A program made the position numbers and the translations under genes. 26,666 bases of DNA from Mesotaenium endlicherianum. Its lineage: Eukaryota; Streptophyta; Zygnematophyceae; Zygnematales; Mesotaeniaceae. Shown here in pieces: positions 1-7,964 of this stretch (its first letter is position 1; each line of letters opens with the position of its first letter). The stretch lies in NCBI GenBank assembly GCA_009602735.1, contig WELA01010100.1, forward strand, positions 528,252 through 554,917. Reading direction: 5' to 3'. Below the pieces are notes generated by a model. The model worked only from the letters and a program-made list of their open reading frames with translations. It had not been told where the DNA came from and ran no database searches.

Positions 1-609
1 ATTTGTTTAATGACTCGGCCAAAAGCAGCAGGCTGAAGTCAACTTAAGTCAGCTTGCTGACACATTCTTTGACAGCCAGCTGACTTCCGTACTCGGTAGC
101 AGCGAACTGCCTCGATATGCATCTAAGTGTGGTATGCTAGATGAATGGCCAGATGACATCCCTATGATGGATGGCGATTCGGGATGATGGGAGATGGCGG
201 TGGATTTGGTTAACCGAGGTCCTACCAACGTGGTTAACTCCCGGGTAGGCGGTGCCATCGCACTGACCGTTGAACAGTAAACTCATTCCATGTACATATG
301 CTAGGCATTGCTCTCGAGTTCGGCATTCGGAAACGAGGCCAACTCTCTTGTACAGCTTACTGAGAGAGATCTGAATCCAAGGCGAGAAGCCATTGATACG
401 CACTGTCTTCTAACCTTGCTTATGTATGAGTTTACTGATTTGCATTATTGATGCTAGTTTACTCGCATTTGACTTACGAGTATTATTCACTGCTAGTGTG
501 TTGTCCTTTGCCGTTTAACCAGTTAACGGAAAATACCATAAAGATTACTTGCTGATATAAAGATCTTTATTAATTGTTAATCGCCTATTTGGTAAGTCGA
601 TTCATTTCA
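1..609 (+). repeat. 5' LTR of element A, left end cut by the window
   Basis: Collinear with 8077-8683 and with 13588-14196 at roughly 98 percent identity. Comparison with the full copies shows about the first 111 bp (the TGTAATG end) lie upstream of the window. It ends in CA at 609, followed by one G and the primer-binding site at 611. No conserved protein is encoded; the 88-codon antisense ORF (137-403) recurs in all three LTRs only because the LTRs are nearly identical. Confidence 0.92.
556..570 (+). promoter_or_regulatory. TATA-like box inside a 14-bp palindrome, near the LTR end
   Basis: TATAAAG lies at 556-562. Bases 557-570 form a perfect palindrome, ATAAAGATCTTTAT. The block is unchanged in all three A-type LTRs (TATAAAG at 8630 and 14143). 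If it is the promoter, transcription would start near 585 and R plus U5 would be only about 25 nt, which is very short for an LTR. An alternative AT-rich TATA-like stretch lies near the start of the full LTR (about 7988-8015). Assignment as the promoter is inference. Confidence 0.4.
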
Positions 610-652
610 GTGGTATCGGAGCAGTTATCACAGTCTTCTTTGTATGGTAAGG
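590..652 (+). other. Two candidate 5' splice sites around the LTR/gag-leader junction
   Basis: TTTG|GTAAGT at 591/592 matches the eukaryotic donor consensus and sits in the last 20 bp of the LTR. ATG|GTAAGG at 646/647 overlaps the gag start codon itself. Both are kept in copy A'. Either could supply the donor for a spliced RNA that skips gag-pol and joins the acceptor at 6173. Joining 646 to 6174 would put the retained AUG out of frame with the downstream ORF, so the 591 donor fits better unless transcription starts after it. Prediction only. Confidence 0.35.
611..624 (+). other. Primer-binding site of element A (initiator tRNA-Met type)
   Basis: TGGTATCGGAGCAG follows the LTR end after a single G. 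It resembles the complement of the plant initiator tRNA-Met 3' end (TGGTATCAGAGC), with one mismatch in the first 12 bases. Minus-strand cDNA synthesis would prime here. Confidence 0.8.
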
Positions 653-2122
653 ACAAGGTCTCAAACTAGCAACTCCCGAGACATGGAGAACCAGGATAAC
701 GAGAATGTCGAAAACCAGGCGGAAAGCCATGTAGCGGGAAACCGTACCTACTCGGAAGCAGTAGCGGATACTGCAGCTAGGGAGGCTGCAGATGAGGCAG
801 CTGCTATTGCCTCAGTCGCAGCTCAGCAAGCTGAGGAGGAGATAGCCAGACTAGAAGCTGAACAAGTAGCAAAGGCCGCTGAAGATATACAAAGGAGGGA
901 AGGACAGCCAGCTGACGAGCGCACTGTTGAAGAACTTATGGCATCAAGGGCCAATGTTCTGAACCCACCTCCTGCCGTACAACTCAATGTACCCCTAGGT
1001 CAAATACGTGACCGGCTGAATGCGGCAGGAATTGCTGCTGCAGGAGCAAGAGGGATTGTTGAGGACACTACTCAGCGAGTAGATGCCAATGCTGCTGCTG
1101 CATTTGCTAATCTACCACCCCAAAATGTAGACTTGGGAGCATTGTTCGTTCAGATGCAGTCGCAAATGGCGACCATGTATCAGTCCCAGCAGGAGGACAA
1201 AAGAATCATAATGTCCCTACTCCGGGACAGAGACCAACTGGGGTCTCACACCACTAGTGGTGGTGGCCGAGGGCCTAGTAAGCCCAAGCCGAAACCTCCC
1301 CAGGACTATGATCCTGAGGGAAACAGAAAATATTACCTGATCAAGTTTCTCGCGGATGTTGAGCAGTGGCTGGAGAACTACCCAGAACTGCAAGATTACG
1401 AGAAGGTCAGGCACACCGGTGCGCTACTGAAAGGCAGTGCCGCAGACTGGTGGCTTTACTGGAAGGAAGAGCGTAAGGCTCGGCAACTCGGTGACCCTAC
1501 GTGGGTAGAGTTTGTCGAGAAGTTGCATGAGAAGTTTGATGTCATCAACCAGCAGGAGAAAGCTATCTATGCGATGATCTCCCTGACACTGAAGCAGACC
1601 ACTTCAGTTGCTGAGTTTGCTCAAAAGTTCCAAGAGAACATGATGAAGCAGCCTGATTTGCCAGAACGGTATAGGATAGCATACTTCAGGTATGGCTTGA
1701 AATCCGAGGTCTCTGGTCATTTTGCTGAGAAAAAGTATGAGAAACTGGCTGACTTGATCCAGGATGCTGACGCCTGGGATCAGCAGCAGTTCAATCACAA
1801 GCGCCAGAGTAACGCTTTGGTGTCTAAGATTGTCAAAAAGCCCCACGGTTCCTACAATGCAGTTGAAGGAGACCAGGCTGAGGATAATCAGGGTGATGAA
1901 TATGAGTATGAGTACAATGCTATTCAGTCTAGAGGTAGAGGTGGTCCCTCTCGAGGTGGCTATGGAAGGGGTGGTGGTAGGACTAAGCCGAGACCAGCCT
2001 CAGCAAAATCTACTTGCTACCATTGTCAGCAGAAAGGCCACTACAGAGAACAGTGTCCGGTCAAGCACCTGCCTAAGGTCGAGAGAAAAGACCAGCCTTT
2101 AAAAGACAGCAACAGTCAGTAA
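644..2122 (+). CDS. gag: Gag polyprotein of element A
   Basis: Intact 492-codon ORF starting 33 nt after the PBS, at the first ATG of the leader. Residues about 45-90 are an Ala/Glu/Gln-rich helical, probably coiled-coil stretch. Residues about 228-385 match the retrotransposon Gag capsid region ([14 protein letters not shown], then ADWWLYW and VAEFAQKFQ). An Arg/Gly-rich patch lies at about 430-446, and one CCHC zinc knuckle, [14 protein letters not shown], at 458-471. Gag would form the cytoplasmic virus-like particle and package the RNA through the knuckle and RG patch. The ORF ends in TAA inside a hairpin that is part of the frameshift cassette into pol. Family assignment is firm. Confidence 0.95.
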   Translation: MVRTRSQTSNSRDMENQDNENVENQAESHVAGNRTYSEAVADTAAREAADEAAAIASVAAQQAEEEIARLEAEQVAKAAEDIQRREGQPADERTVEELMASRANVLNPPPAVQLNVPLGQIRDRLNAAGIAAAGARGIVEDTTQRVDANAAAAFANLPPQNVDLGALFVQMQSQMATMYQSQQEDKRIIMSLLRDRDQLGSHTTSGGGRGPSKPKPKPPQDYDPEGNRKYYLIKFLADVEQWLENYPELQDYEKVRHTGALLKGSAADWWLYWKEERKARQLGDPTWVEFVEKLHEKFDVINQQEKAIYAMISLTLKQTTSVAEFAQKFQENMMKQPDLPERYRIAYFRYGLKSEVSGHFAEKKYEKLADLIQDADAWDQQQFNHKRQSNALVSKIVKKPHGSYNAVEGDQAEDNQGDEYEYEYNAIQSRGRGGPSRGGYGRGGGRTKPRPASAKSTCYHCQQKGHYREQCPVKHLPKVERKDQPLKDSNSQ

Positions 2123-2139
2123 TCCAGTCTACTGACTGT
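2098..2139 (+). promoter_or_regulatory. -1 ribosomal frameshift cassette, gag to pol (element A)
   Basis: Heptamer T TTA AAA at 2098-2104 is in the gag frame as X XXY YYZ. After a 7-nt spacer, ACAGTCAGTA (2112-2121) pairs perfectly with TACTGACTGT (2130-2139) across an 8-nt loop. The gag stop TAA (2120-2122) is partly inside the 5' arm. The pol frame is open from 2077 and is exactly -1 to gag, so slippage gives a Gag-Pol of about 1,754 residues. Copy A' keeps the cassette, with one C-to-T change that turns a G-C pair into G-U. Confidence 0.85.
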
Positions 2140-2190
2140 GAGGATGCTAGAGATAGTGAGTCGTCACTAGCTGCCCTCGTAGCAGGTATT

Positions 2191-5100
2191 ATGGGTCCTG
2201 CTGAACTGGATTCACTATGCATGCCTGACAACCAGATAAAGGAGACCATCAGCAATATAGACGTCCAGAGAGTGCACACTCTGGATGCTCTTGTTCCACC
2301 TGATGTCCAACATTTCTTTGCTACGTCAGGAGAACAATGCGAAAGTCAGGAAAAGACAGTCCCCCCTATCCTACTGCATTGCATGATTGCAGGTAGGAAG
2401 GTGAGGGCATTTGTTGACGGAGGGGCGTCACATACTTTTATCCACAAGGACTTAGTTAAGCGGCTAAGGCTGCCTACTGTCACCCAAGGGAATAGAAAAA
2501 TATTCCTTGGAGATGCCTCAAGTATCCCGGGAGGAGTTATAACCAAGCCTATTGAGGTCCAGTTAGGTTCTGGCATTGCAGTTCTAACTGAAACGCTTAC
2601 ATTTGAGGTACTCAACACTGGCTTTTATGATCTCGTGCTAGGCAGGTCCTGGCTTAATAGACATCAAGCTGAAGTGTGTTGGAGCAGAGGTACAGTTAAA
2701 GTGAGAGGAGCCAGTGATGGGCAGACTGACTTGGCACCCACCAGTGCTCTTCCTCTTGTCCTGTGTGGATGGCAAATGAAGGAAAAGAAGAGGCTTCCAG
2801 AAGGATGCAAGTTGCTGAATGCAATGGAGTTCGTCAAAAGCTGGAACCAGAAGGAAGACAGAATGTTCTGTCTGCTGCTAAGAGAGGTACCTCCTCAACC
2901 TGAAGAAGTGGTTGAGAAAAAGGTACACCCTCCGGAACACCCTACTGCTGCAAACATTGTTGCTCAGTACACGGATGTGTTTAATATGCCTCCAGGACTA
3001 CCCCCTAAGCGGGAAGTAGATCATAGGATTGATTTATTACCTGGTAGCCAGCCACCCTGGCAACGCACGTATGGCTTGTCTTATTTGGAGAGTGAGGAGT
3101 TGAAAACACAGATTGCAGAGCTGGAGGAAAATGGTTACATTTCTCCCAGTAAATCACCGTACGGCGCACCTATCCTATTTGTTAAGAAAAAGGATGGCAG
3201 TATGCGGATGTGTGTGGATTACAGAGCCCTGAACAGAATTACAGTAAAGAACAAGTATGCTTTACCCAGAATCGAGGACTTGCTTGATACCCTGTCTGGC
3301 GCTAAGGTGTTCAGTAAGATAGATCTCAAGAGTGGTTATCATCAAATCAGAATTGCTGAGGGGGATGAACACAAGACTGCTTTCCGCACACGTTATGGAC
3401 ACTATGAGTTCAACGTGATGCCATTTGGACTGACTAATGCTCCTGCTACCTTTATGGGTGCTATGAATGACATTTTCAGACCTTATTTGGATAAGTTTGT
3501 GCAAGTTTTCCTGGATGATATTTTAATTTTCTCTAAAGATGAAGCTCAGCACACTGAACACTTAAAGAAAGTGCTGGACACTCTGCGGAAAAATCACTTG
3601 TATGCTAAAATGAGCAAGTGTGATTTCTTTAAGGAAAGTATTGAATTCTTAGGCCACGTTGTCAGTAAAGAGGGCATCAGTGTGGATCCTAAGAAAGTCC
3701 AGACCATAAGGGACTGGCCAGTACCACAGTCTGTCTCTGAAGTTAGATCCTTCCTCGGGTTGGCTAACTACTATAGGAGATTTATTGAGAATTATTCCAC
3801 AAAGGCCAGTAAACTGACTGACCTTACTAAGAAAGACATCGGGTATGTGTGGGGGGAAGAGCAGCAGGCTGCCTTCCAGACCCTTAAAGATGCCCTTTGT
3901 TCTGCCCCAGTGCTAGCCGTGTATGACCCCAGCAAACCGGTGCAGGTGGTTACTGATGCCTCTGATTTTGCCATGGGTGCTATTTTGTTGCAGCCTGCTG
4001 ACAAAACCACAAAGGATGGTAAGGTACGGCAGGAGTGGCATCCTGTGTTGTATGAGTCTATGAAATTTAATCCAGCGGAGATTAATTACTCAGTGCATGA
4101 TAAAGAGCTGCTAGCTATCATTCATGTACTCAAACAGTGGAGAGCATACTTACATGGTAAAGCTTTTAAGGTGATTACAGATCATCTAGCTCTGACCCAC
4201 TTTCAGAAGAAGTCCAAGCTGTCGAGGAGGGAGAACCGCTGGAGCCAGATGCTGGAGCAGTTCCAAGTCCAGATCGACTACAAACCAGGGAAGTTGAATC
4301 CTGCTGATGCACTCTCTAGAAGACCTGACTTGCAAGAAAGGAACTTTAGTCAGCATGCTGTAGATAAAGTCCTGTGTGCACTCACTTCACTAAAGGTGAA
4401 AAAGTCCTTCCTTGAACAACTTAGGAAAGCCTACCTTTCTGACCCAACATTTGAGCCCAGCCCCACTACTGGTATGTGTCGTGCTACCGCACTCGGGTAT
4501 AAGCTCAAGGGAGGGGTCTGGGTGACTGAAACCACTTCAGGCAGGCTGAAGCTGGTCATTCCTAATAATTTGGAAATAAGGTCTCTCTTACTGAGTCAAG
4601 CTCATGACAGTCTCCTGGGTGGACATTTGGGGCAGGCCAAAACTGTTGGCAAACTGGCAAAACATTATCATTGGGAGGGGTTACCCCGGGAGGTCTTGAA
4701 ATATGTCAAGTCCTGTGACCAGTGTCAGAGAAATAAGTCTCGGCACACACCACCCGGAGGTCTCTTGCAACCGCTACCCATCCCAGCGGGACGCTGGGAA
4801 ACTATATCCATGGACTGGGTGGTCTCACTACCAAGAACTGCCAACGGGCATGATTCAATACTGGTAGTCGTGGATAAACTGACAAAAATGGTCATTTTTA
4901 TCCCCACAACTGTCAAAGTGACTGCACTCGAAACAGCGAGACAGTTTTACAACCATGTAGTATGCCAACATGGGCTCCCTTCTAATATCATCTCAGACAG
5001 AGACTCAAAATTCACCTCTAAGTTCTGGAGAGCTTTAATGGGGTTAATGGGAGTCAAACAGCTGCTCAGCACAGCAAACCACCCTCAGACTGATGGGCAG

Positions 5101-5907
5101 ACTGAAAGAACTAACCGAGTTCTGCAGGAGGTGCTGAGAGCATATATTAACCAAAAACAAGATAATTGGGATGACCTGTTGCCTCAAATTCAGTTTGCGG
5201 TCAACAGTGCGGTGCACGCGTCAACGGGCAAAACTCCTTTTGAACTCAGCCTGGGTAGAGTCCCTAAGTCTCCTCTAGATGTGCTAGGGGAATCTTTAAC
5301 TCACCCTGAAGGGATTGACAACCCGGTCTCCCTCCAGTTAACTCAGGAGTTTGCTGACACCCTGTCAGAAGTCCAACGAAACTTGCACACGGCCCAAGAA
5401 AACCAACAAAAATACGCTAATCAACACCGTCGGGAACTGACATTTTCCAAGGGGGATTTAGTCAAACTGCATTCTCAGCACCTGTACCTCCCTGGTGTGG
5501 TCAAGAAAAAGCTTGGCCCTGTCTGGGTCGGTCCATATTCGGTGGTCCGTCGTGTCGGTCAGAATGCTTACAAACTGAACATGTCAGCTGAATACAAGGG
5601 GCACCCGGTCTTTAATGTCTCCTTCCTGGAACCGTACATCAAAGGTGATACACTGTTCACAGGTCGGTTCCCTGTCCAACCGGGACCGGTCCCCGCTGTC
5701 CGGGACGGCGACCCTGAGGAATATGAGGTCGATGAGATTTTAGACGCTCGCTCGGTCCGTCGATCGTCTAAATATGTCATGAAATACCTCATTCGATGGA
5801 AGGGTTACGATGCCTCTGGGGACACTTGGGAGTTTAAGGACCACTTGACCAATGCCAAAGGGGCGTTGACACGGTTCCACCTTCGGGCCGCTGGAGTCCC
5901 TCCATAA
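2191..5907 (+). CDS. pol: Pol polyprotein of element A: PR, RT, RNase H, integrase, chromodomain
   Basis: The span starts at the first ATG, but the frame is open from 2077 and is most likely entered by the -1 frameshift at 2098. Numbering from 2191: aspartic protease at D76 in [10 protein letters not shown] (DGG rather than DSG/DTG); RT with FVKKKDG (about 330) and the catalytic FLDD at 440-443; RNase H with TDAS (588-591) and HDKELLAI; integrase HHCC finger with GHLG (about 811) and CDQC (842-845); DD35E triad D875, D936, E972. A GPY/F-like segment follows ([12 protein letters not shown]), then a C-terminal chromodomain, about 1178-1232, with [14 protein letters not shown]. It matures into the enzymes that copy the RNA and integrate the cDNA. 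The chromodomain in chromoviruses steers integration to modified histones. No break is visible. Confidence 0.96.
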   Translation: MGPAELDSLCMPDNQIKETISNIDVQRVHTLDALVPPDVQHFFATSGEQCESQEKTVPPILLHCMIAGRKVRAFVDGGASHTFIHKDLVKRLRLPTVTQGNRKIFLGDASSIPGGVITKPIEVQLGSGIAVLTETLTFEVLNTGFYDLVLGRSWLNRHQAEVCWSRGTVKVRGASDGQTDLAPTSALPLVLCGWQMKEKKRLPEGCKLLNAMEFVKSWNQKEDRMFCLLLREVPPQPEEVVEKKVHPPEHPTAANIVAQYTDVFNMPPGLPPKREVDHRIDLLPGSQPPWQRTYGLSYLESEELKTQIAELEENGYISPSKSPYGAPILFVKKKDGSMRMCVDYRALNRITVKNKYALPRIEDLLDTLSGAKVFSKIDLKSGYHQIRIAEGDEHKTAFRTRYGHYEFNVMPFGLTNAPATFMGAMNDIFRPYLDKFVQVFLDDILIFSKDEAQHTEHLKKVLDTLRKNHLYAKMSKCDFFKESIEFLGHVVSKEGISVDPKKVQTIRDWPVPQSVSEVRSFLGLANYYRRFIENYSTKASKLTDLTKKDIGYVWGEEQQAAFQTLKDALCSAPVLAVYDPSKPVQVVTDASDFAMGAILLQPADKTTKDGKVRQEWHPVLYESMKFNPAEINYSVHDKELLAIIHVLKQWRAYLHGKAFKVITDHLALTHFQKKSKLSRRENRWSQMLEQFQVQIDYKPGKLNPADALSRRPDLQERNFSQHAVDKVLCALTSLKVKKSFLEQLRKAYLSDPTFEPSPTTGMCRATALGYKLKGGVWVTETTSGRLKLVIPNNLEIRSLLLSQAHDSLLGGHLGQAKTVGKLAKHYHWEGLPREVLKYVKSCDQCQRNKSRHTPPGGLLQPLPIPAGRWETISMDWVVSLPRTANGHDSILVVVDKLTKMVIFIPTTVKVTALETARQFYNHVVCQHGLPSNIISDRDSKFTSKFWRALMGLMGVKQLLSTANHPQTDGQTERTNRVLQEVLRAYINQKQDNWDDLLPQIQFAVNSAVHASTGKTPFELSLGRVPKSPLDVLGESLTHPEGIDNPVSLQLTQEFADTLSEVQRNLHTAQENQQKYANQHRRELTFSKGDLVKLHSQHLYLPGVVKKKLGPVWVGPYSVVRRVGQNAYKLNMSAEYKGHPVFNVSFLEPYIKGDTLFTGRFPVQPGPVPAVRDGDPEEYEVDEILDARSVRRSSKYVMKYLIRWKGYDASGDTWEFKDHLTNAKGALTRFHLRAAGVPP

Positions 5908-5957
5908 CTGTCATTTCAGTTGACACGGGAAGGTGACAGGCGGTCCTGTCTCCATTT

Positions 5958-5973
5958 AAGTTGGAGGGGAAAA
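5958..5973 (+). other. Internal polypurine-tract-like sequence directly after pol
   Basis: AAGTTGGAGGGGAAAA lies 50 nt after the pol stop. It closely matches the functional tract before the 3' LTR (7951-7963) and the tract that directly follows pol in related element D (21661-21674). The preceding 50 nt also align with the sequence after pol in D. It therefore looks like a vestige of the element's 3' end before the extra ORF was added. Whether it still primes plus-strand synthesis is unknown. Confidence 0.6.
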
Positions 5974-6070
5974 TATATGACAGTTAGTGAGCGAGAGCGA
6001 TAAAAACACACTCATACGTTTATGTGTAGCGCATCGCAACTACGTCAACTTTTAGCAATCATCCTGTAAG

Positions 6071-6173
6071 GTAAACAGCAGCGAAGCCACTATACTAAAT
6101 ACTAACATACTTCCTGCAATCCCTATGACAAAGGTCCATATCCTACTAACTTGTGCCCTGGTTACATGTGCAG
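6071..6173 (+). other. Putative intron / 3' splice signals upstream of the extra ORF
   Basis: TACTAAC (6144-6150), a perfect branch-point consensus, lies with its branch A 24 nt before the AG of TGTGCAG (6167-6173). Exactly one base later comes ATGGCG. A second TACTAAC occurs at 6100-6106. A local donor TGTAAG|GTAAAC at 6070/6071 would define a 103-nt leader intron; alternatively the acceptor could receive a donor from the LTR/leader region (591 or 646). Either way it implies a spliced mRNA for the downstream ORF. Prediction from sequence only. Confidence 0.5.
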
Positions 6174-6174
6174 G

Positions 6175-7851
6175 ATGGCGCCCACCACACAAAAGGAGGA
6201 CAGAAAGCGCAAGGCAGAAGAAGCCAGGAGGACAATGGAGCAATACCAGAAGGAGCTGGCGGCGACGTCCCTCACCAGGAGAGAACAAGAAAGGGTCCGC
6301 AAACAACAAGAGGCGGCAGAAGAGGCACAGAGGAAGAAGGATCAGGAAGCGGAAAACCTCAGGAAGGCTGAGGAGGAGAGACAGAAGAAACAGCAAGAAG
6401 AAGCGGCAGCGGCAGAAGAGGAGAAAAGAAAAAAGATTGAAGCGGACAGACAGAAGAGCTTGGCCACTTACAGGTATACTGTGGTGGGTGGCCAAAACTT
6501 CGATAACCTGAAGGAAGCATTGCTGGCAGCCCAGGAGATCAACAGGCTGGAACAGACAACACTGCTACAGAAGGAAGGAGCTACAGCACTGGACAGGTAC
6601 ATCGAGACACACACCGGCGTGGTCCTTTACGAAGATTATGCTAAGATGGTGGGCTATACAGCAGAGCAGGCCCGGTATCTCGCAGATGATTCAGAGGACA
6701 AGCCGGTCCCCATACCGGGAATAGTGGGAGATCAGAGACTCATCCGGATGGTGAGCATGCGGCCCGATAGCTTTAAGGATACGGTATTCTACCTCACACT
6801 CCTGCCAGCTTACAATGAAGTTGAGAGAAGGAGCTGGGAGTACTTGGCCAGGGAAGCAGGACAGCAGATGTTCTCTCCCCACTGGTTCCCGTGTAAACTG
6901 AGGAAGGCTGAGCACGGACCCCAGTACTACCAGCAGCCAACAGACTGGAGGTGGATGACCGTCACAAATAAGAAGCAGGAGTGTGACCGAGCCCAACCGG
7001 ATGACTTCCACTATGGCCTAGACGGCTATCTCATCCTACCACCTCACATTGCCCCTTGGGACCCCAGGCTGAATGGATGCCTGAGCAATATGAATGCAGA
7101 GACCAAGGAACATAGGAGGAGGGGAAGAGACTACTTCTCTAAGGGAAAGCATGCCTTTGTCAAATGGGCAAAGAATGCAGGCCGGATAGATATCAGTAGG
7201 CTGAAGGCCAAGCAACCTCCAGCGCGCCCTAAGAAAGGGAGGTCGGTAGACTACTCCATGTCTACTAGGGAGCAGGACGACTTAGTGGACGAGACCCCTA
7301 CTCTCTCCGAGGAGGAGGATGAGGAGGATGAGGAAGAAGAACAAGGCAGAGGAGAAGCATCAGCAGCAGGTACTCAGGATACCCAGGGACAGGCAGTGGC
7401 ACTTCCTAAAGAACCACGATCAGGTGTGTGGAATGTGATCCCCGTTATGGCGACAACTGGACCCCGCGCTCGCTCCCCCAGCCCACCTGCCCAAGCAGGG
7501 GAAGAAGCTGATCTGACTGTACTGGGCAGCAGACACAGACAGAAATCCCCAGAGGACAGGGGTGCCAGAAGAGGGACACGCGGGTGGGCCAGAGGTATGC
7601 CAGCCTCCCCCTCCGCTCAGGGGCATGTACCTCTAGCCAATGTATTTCAGCATCCTACTGGAATGCCTGTCTATGTGGGAATCAACACCCAAATAGTTGA
7701 AGAGCAGGCCACCATCCTCCGTTCTCCTCGAGGGCCAACTTTAGAGCAAACAGGGTTCTTTAGAAGGCCAGCTGACAGACCTAGAGGGCTGTCCAGATCT
7801 AGGTCCAGATCTCCGTCCCCTGATCCTGAAGCCCCAGGAACCACCCCTTAA
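6175..7851 (+). CDS. Extra ORF of element A: coiled-coil, acidic, SR-tailed protein of unknown function
   Basis: Intact 558-codon ORF between pol and the 3' polypurine tract. I chose the ATG at 6175 because it lies one base after a splice-acceptor-like AG; the frame also contains an ATG at 6166. Residues about 1-105 are dense in E/K/R/Q with heptad-like spacing, probably a coiled coil. Residues about 110-360 look globular, rich in W, Y and P (RRSWEYLAREAG, TDWRWMTV). An acidic run, SEEEDEEDEEEEQ, follows near 380-395. The tail is Arg/Ser/Pro-rich, ending near SRSRSRSPSP. There is no signal peptide or membrane span, so it is not an envelope protein despite its env-like position. The basic and SR segments suggest a nuclear or RNA-bound role (inference). 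I do not recognise the family. Related element D lacks it. Confidence 0.8.
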   Translation: MAPTTQKEDRKRKAEEARRTMEQYQKELAATSLTRREQERVRKQQEAAEEAQRKKDQEAENLRKAEEERQKKQQEEAAAAEEEKRKKIEADRQKSLATYRYTVVGGQNFDNLKEALLAAQEINRLEQTTLLQKEGATALDRYIETHTGVVLYEDYAKMVGYTAEQARYLADDSEDKPVPIPGIVGDQRLIRMVSMRPDSFKDTVFYLTLLPAYNEVERRSWEYLAREAGQQMFSPHWFPCKLRKAEHGPQYYQQPTDWRWMTVTNKKQECDRAQPDDFHYGLDGYLILPPHIAPWDPRLNGCLSNMNAETKEHRRRGRDYFSKGKHAFVKWAKNAGRIDISRLKAKQPPARPKKGRSVDYSMSTREQDDLVDETPTLSEEEDEEDEEEEQGRGEASAAGTQDTQGQAVALPKEPRSGVWNVIPVMATTGPRARSPSPPAQAGEEADLTVLGSRHRQKSPEDRGARRGTRGWARGMPASPSAQGHVPLANVFQHPTGMPVYVGINTQIVEEQATILRSPRGPTLEQTGFFRRPADRPRGLSRSRSRSPSPDPEAPGTTP

Positions 7852-7964
7852 GGTGACAGGCTGAAAAGATAGTCAGTAAGGGAGGCTGGTCAGGGTCAGT
7901 TTCTTTATTTAAAGCTTTTGCAGTTTAATGTTGTCGAGGCGACAACAAGTTAAGTTGGAGGGAT
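7852..7964 (+). other. 3' untranslated segment of element A with a hairpin
   Basis: Noncoding stretch between the extra ORF and the LTR. TGTTGTCG (7929-7936), loop AGG, CGACAACA (7940-7947) is a perfect 8-bp stem-loop sitting immediately before the polypurine tract. It could position plus-strand priming or act in RNA packaging; its function is unknown. Confidence 0.6.
7951..7964 (+). other. Polypurine tract of element A
   Basis: TAAGTTGGAGGGAT directly precedes the LTR start TGTAATG. RNase H-resistant purine tracts in this position prime plus-strand DNA in LTR elements. The same motif precedes the LTR of element D. Confidence 0.75.

Noticed and set aside
137-403. 88-codon antisense ORF repeated in all three A-type LTRs (also 8212-8478 and 13724-13990)
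   Set aside because: The LTRs are about 98 percent identical, so preservation is not independent evidence; there is no recognisable domain or start context.
2112-2145. H-type pseudoknot between the frameshift hairpin loop (ATCC) and GGAT at 2142-2145
   Set aside because: Only 2 nt would have to span a 10-bp stem, which is sterically implausible; a simple stem-loop is the safer reading.
2416-2424. Unusual DGG protease motif in element A
   Set aside because: Shared by A, A' and D, and DGG variants are common in plant Ty3/gypsy proteases, so it is a family trait rather than a defect.
6052-6495. 147-codon antisense ORF with a hydrophobic, membrane-like translation
   Set aside because: It is the complement of the Lys/Glu/Arg-rich coiled-coil codons of the extra ORF; the hydrophobicity comes from CTT/CTG/TTC complements.
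6175-7851. Extra ORF as an envelope gene
   Set aside because: Only the position fits. There is no signal peptide, hydrophobic fusion or membrane segment, and no cysteine-rich ectodomain; the charge pattern is that of a soluble, probably nuclear, protein.
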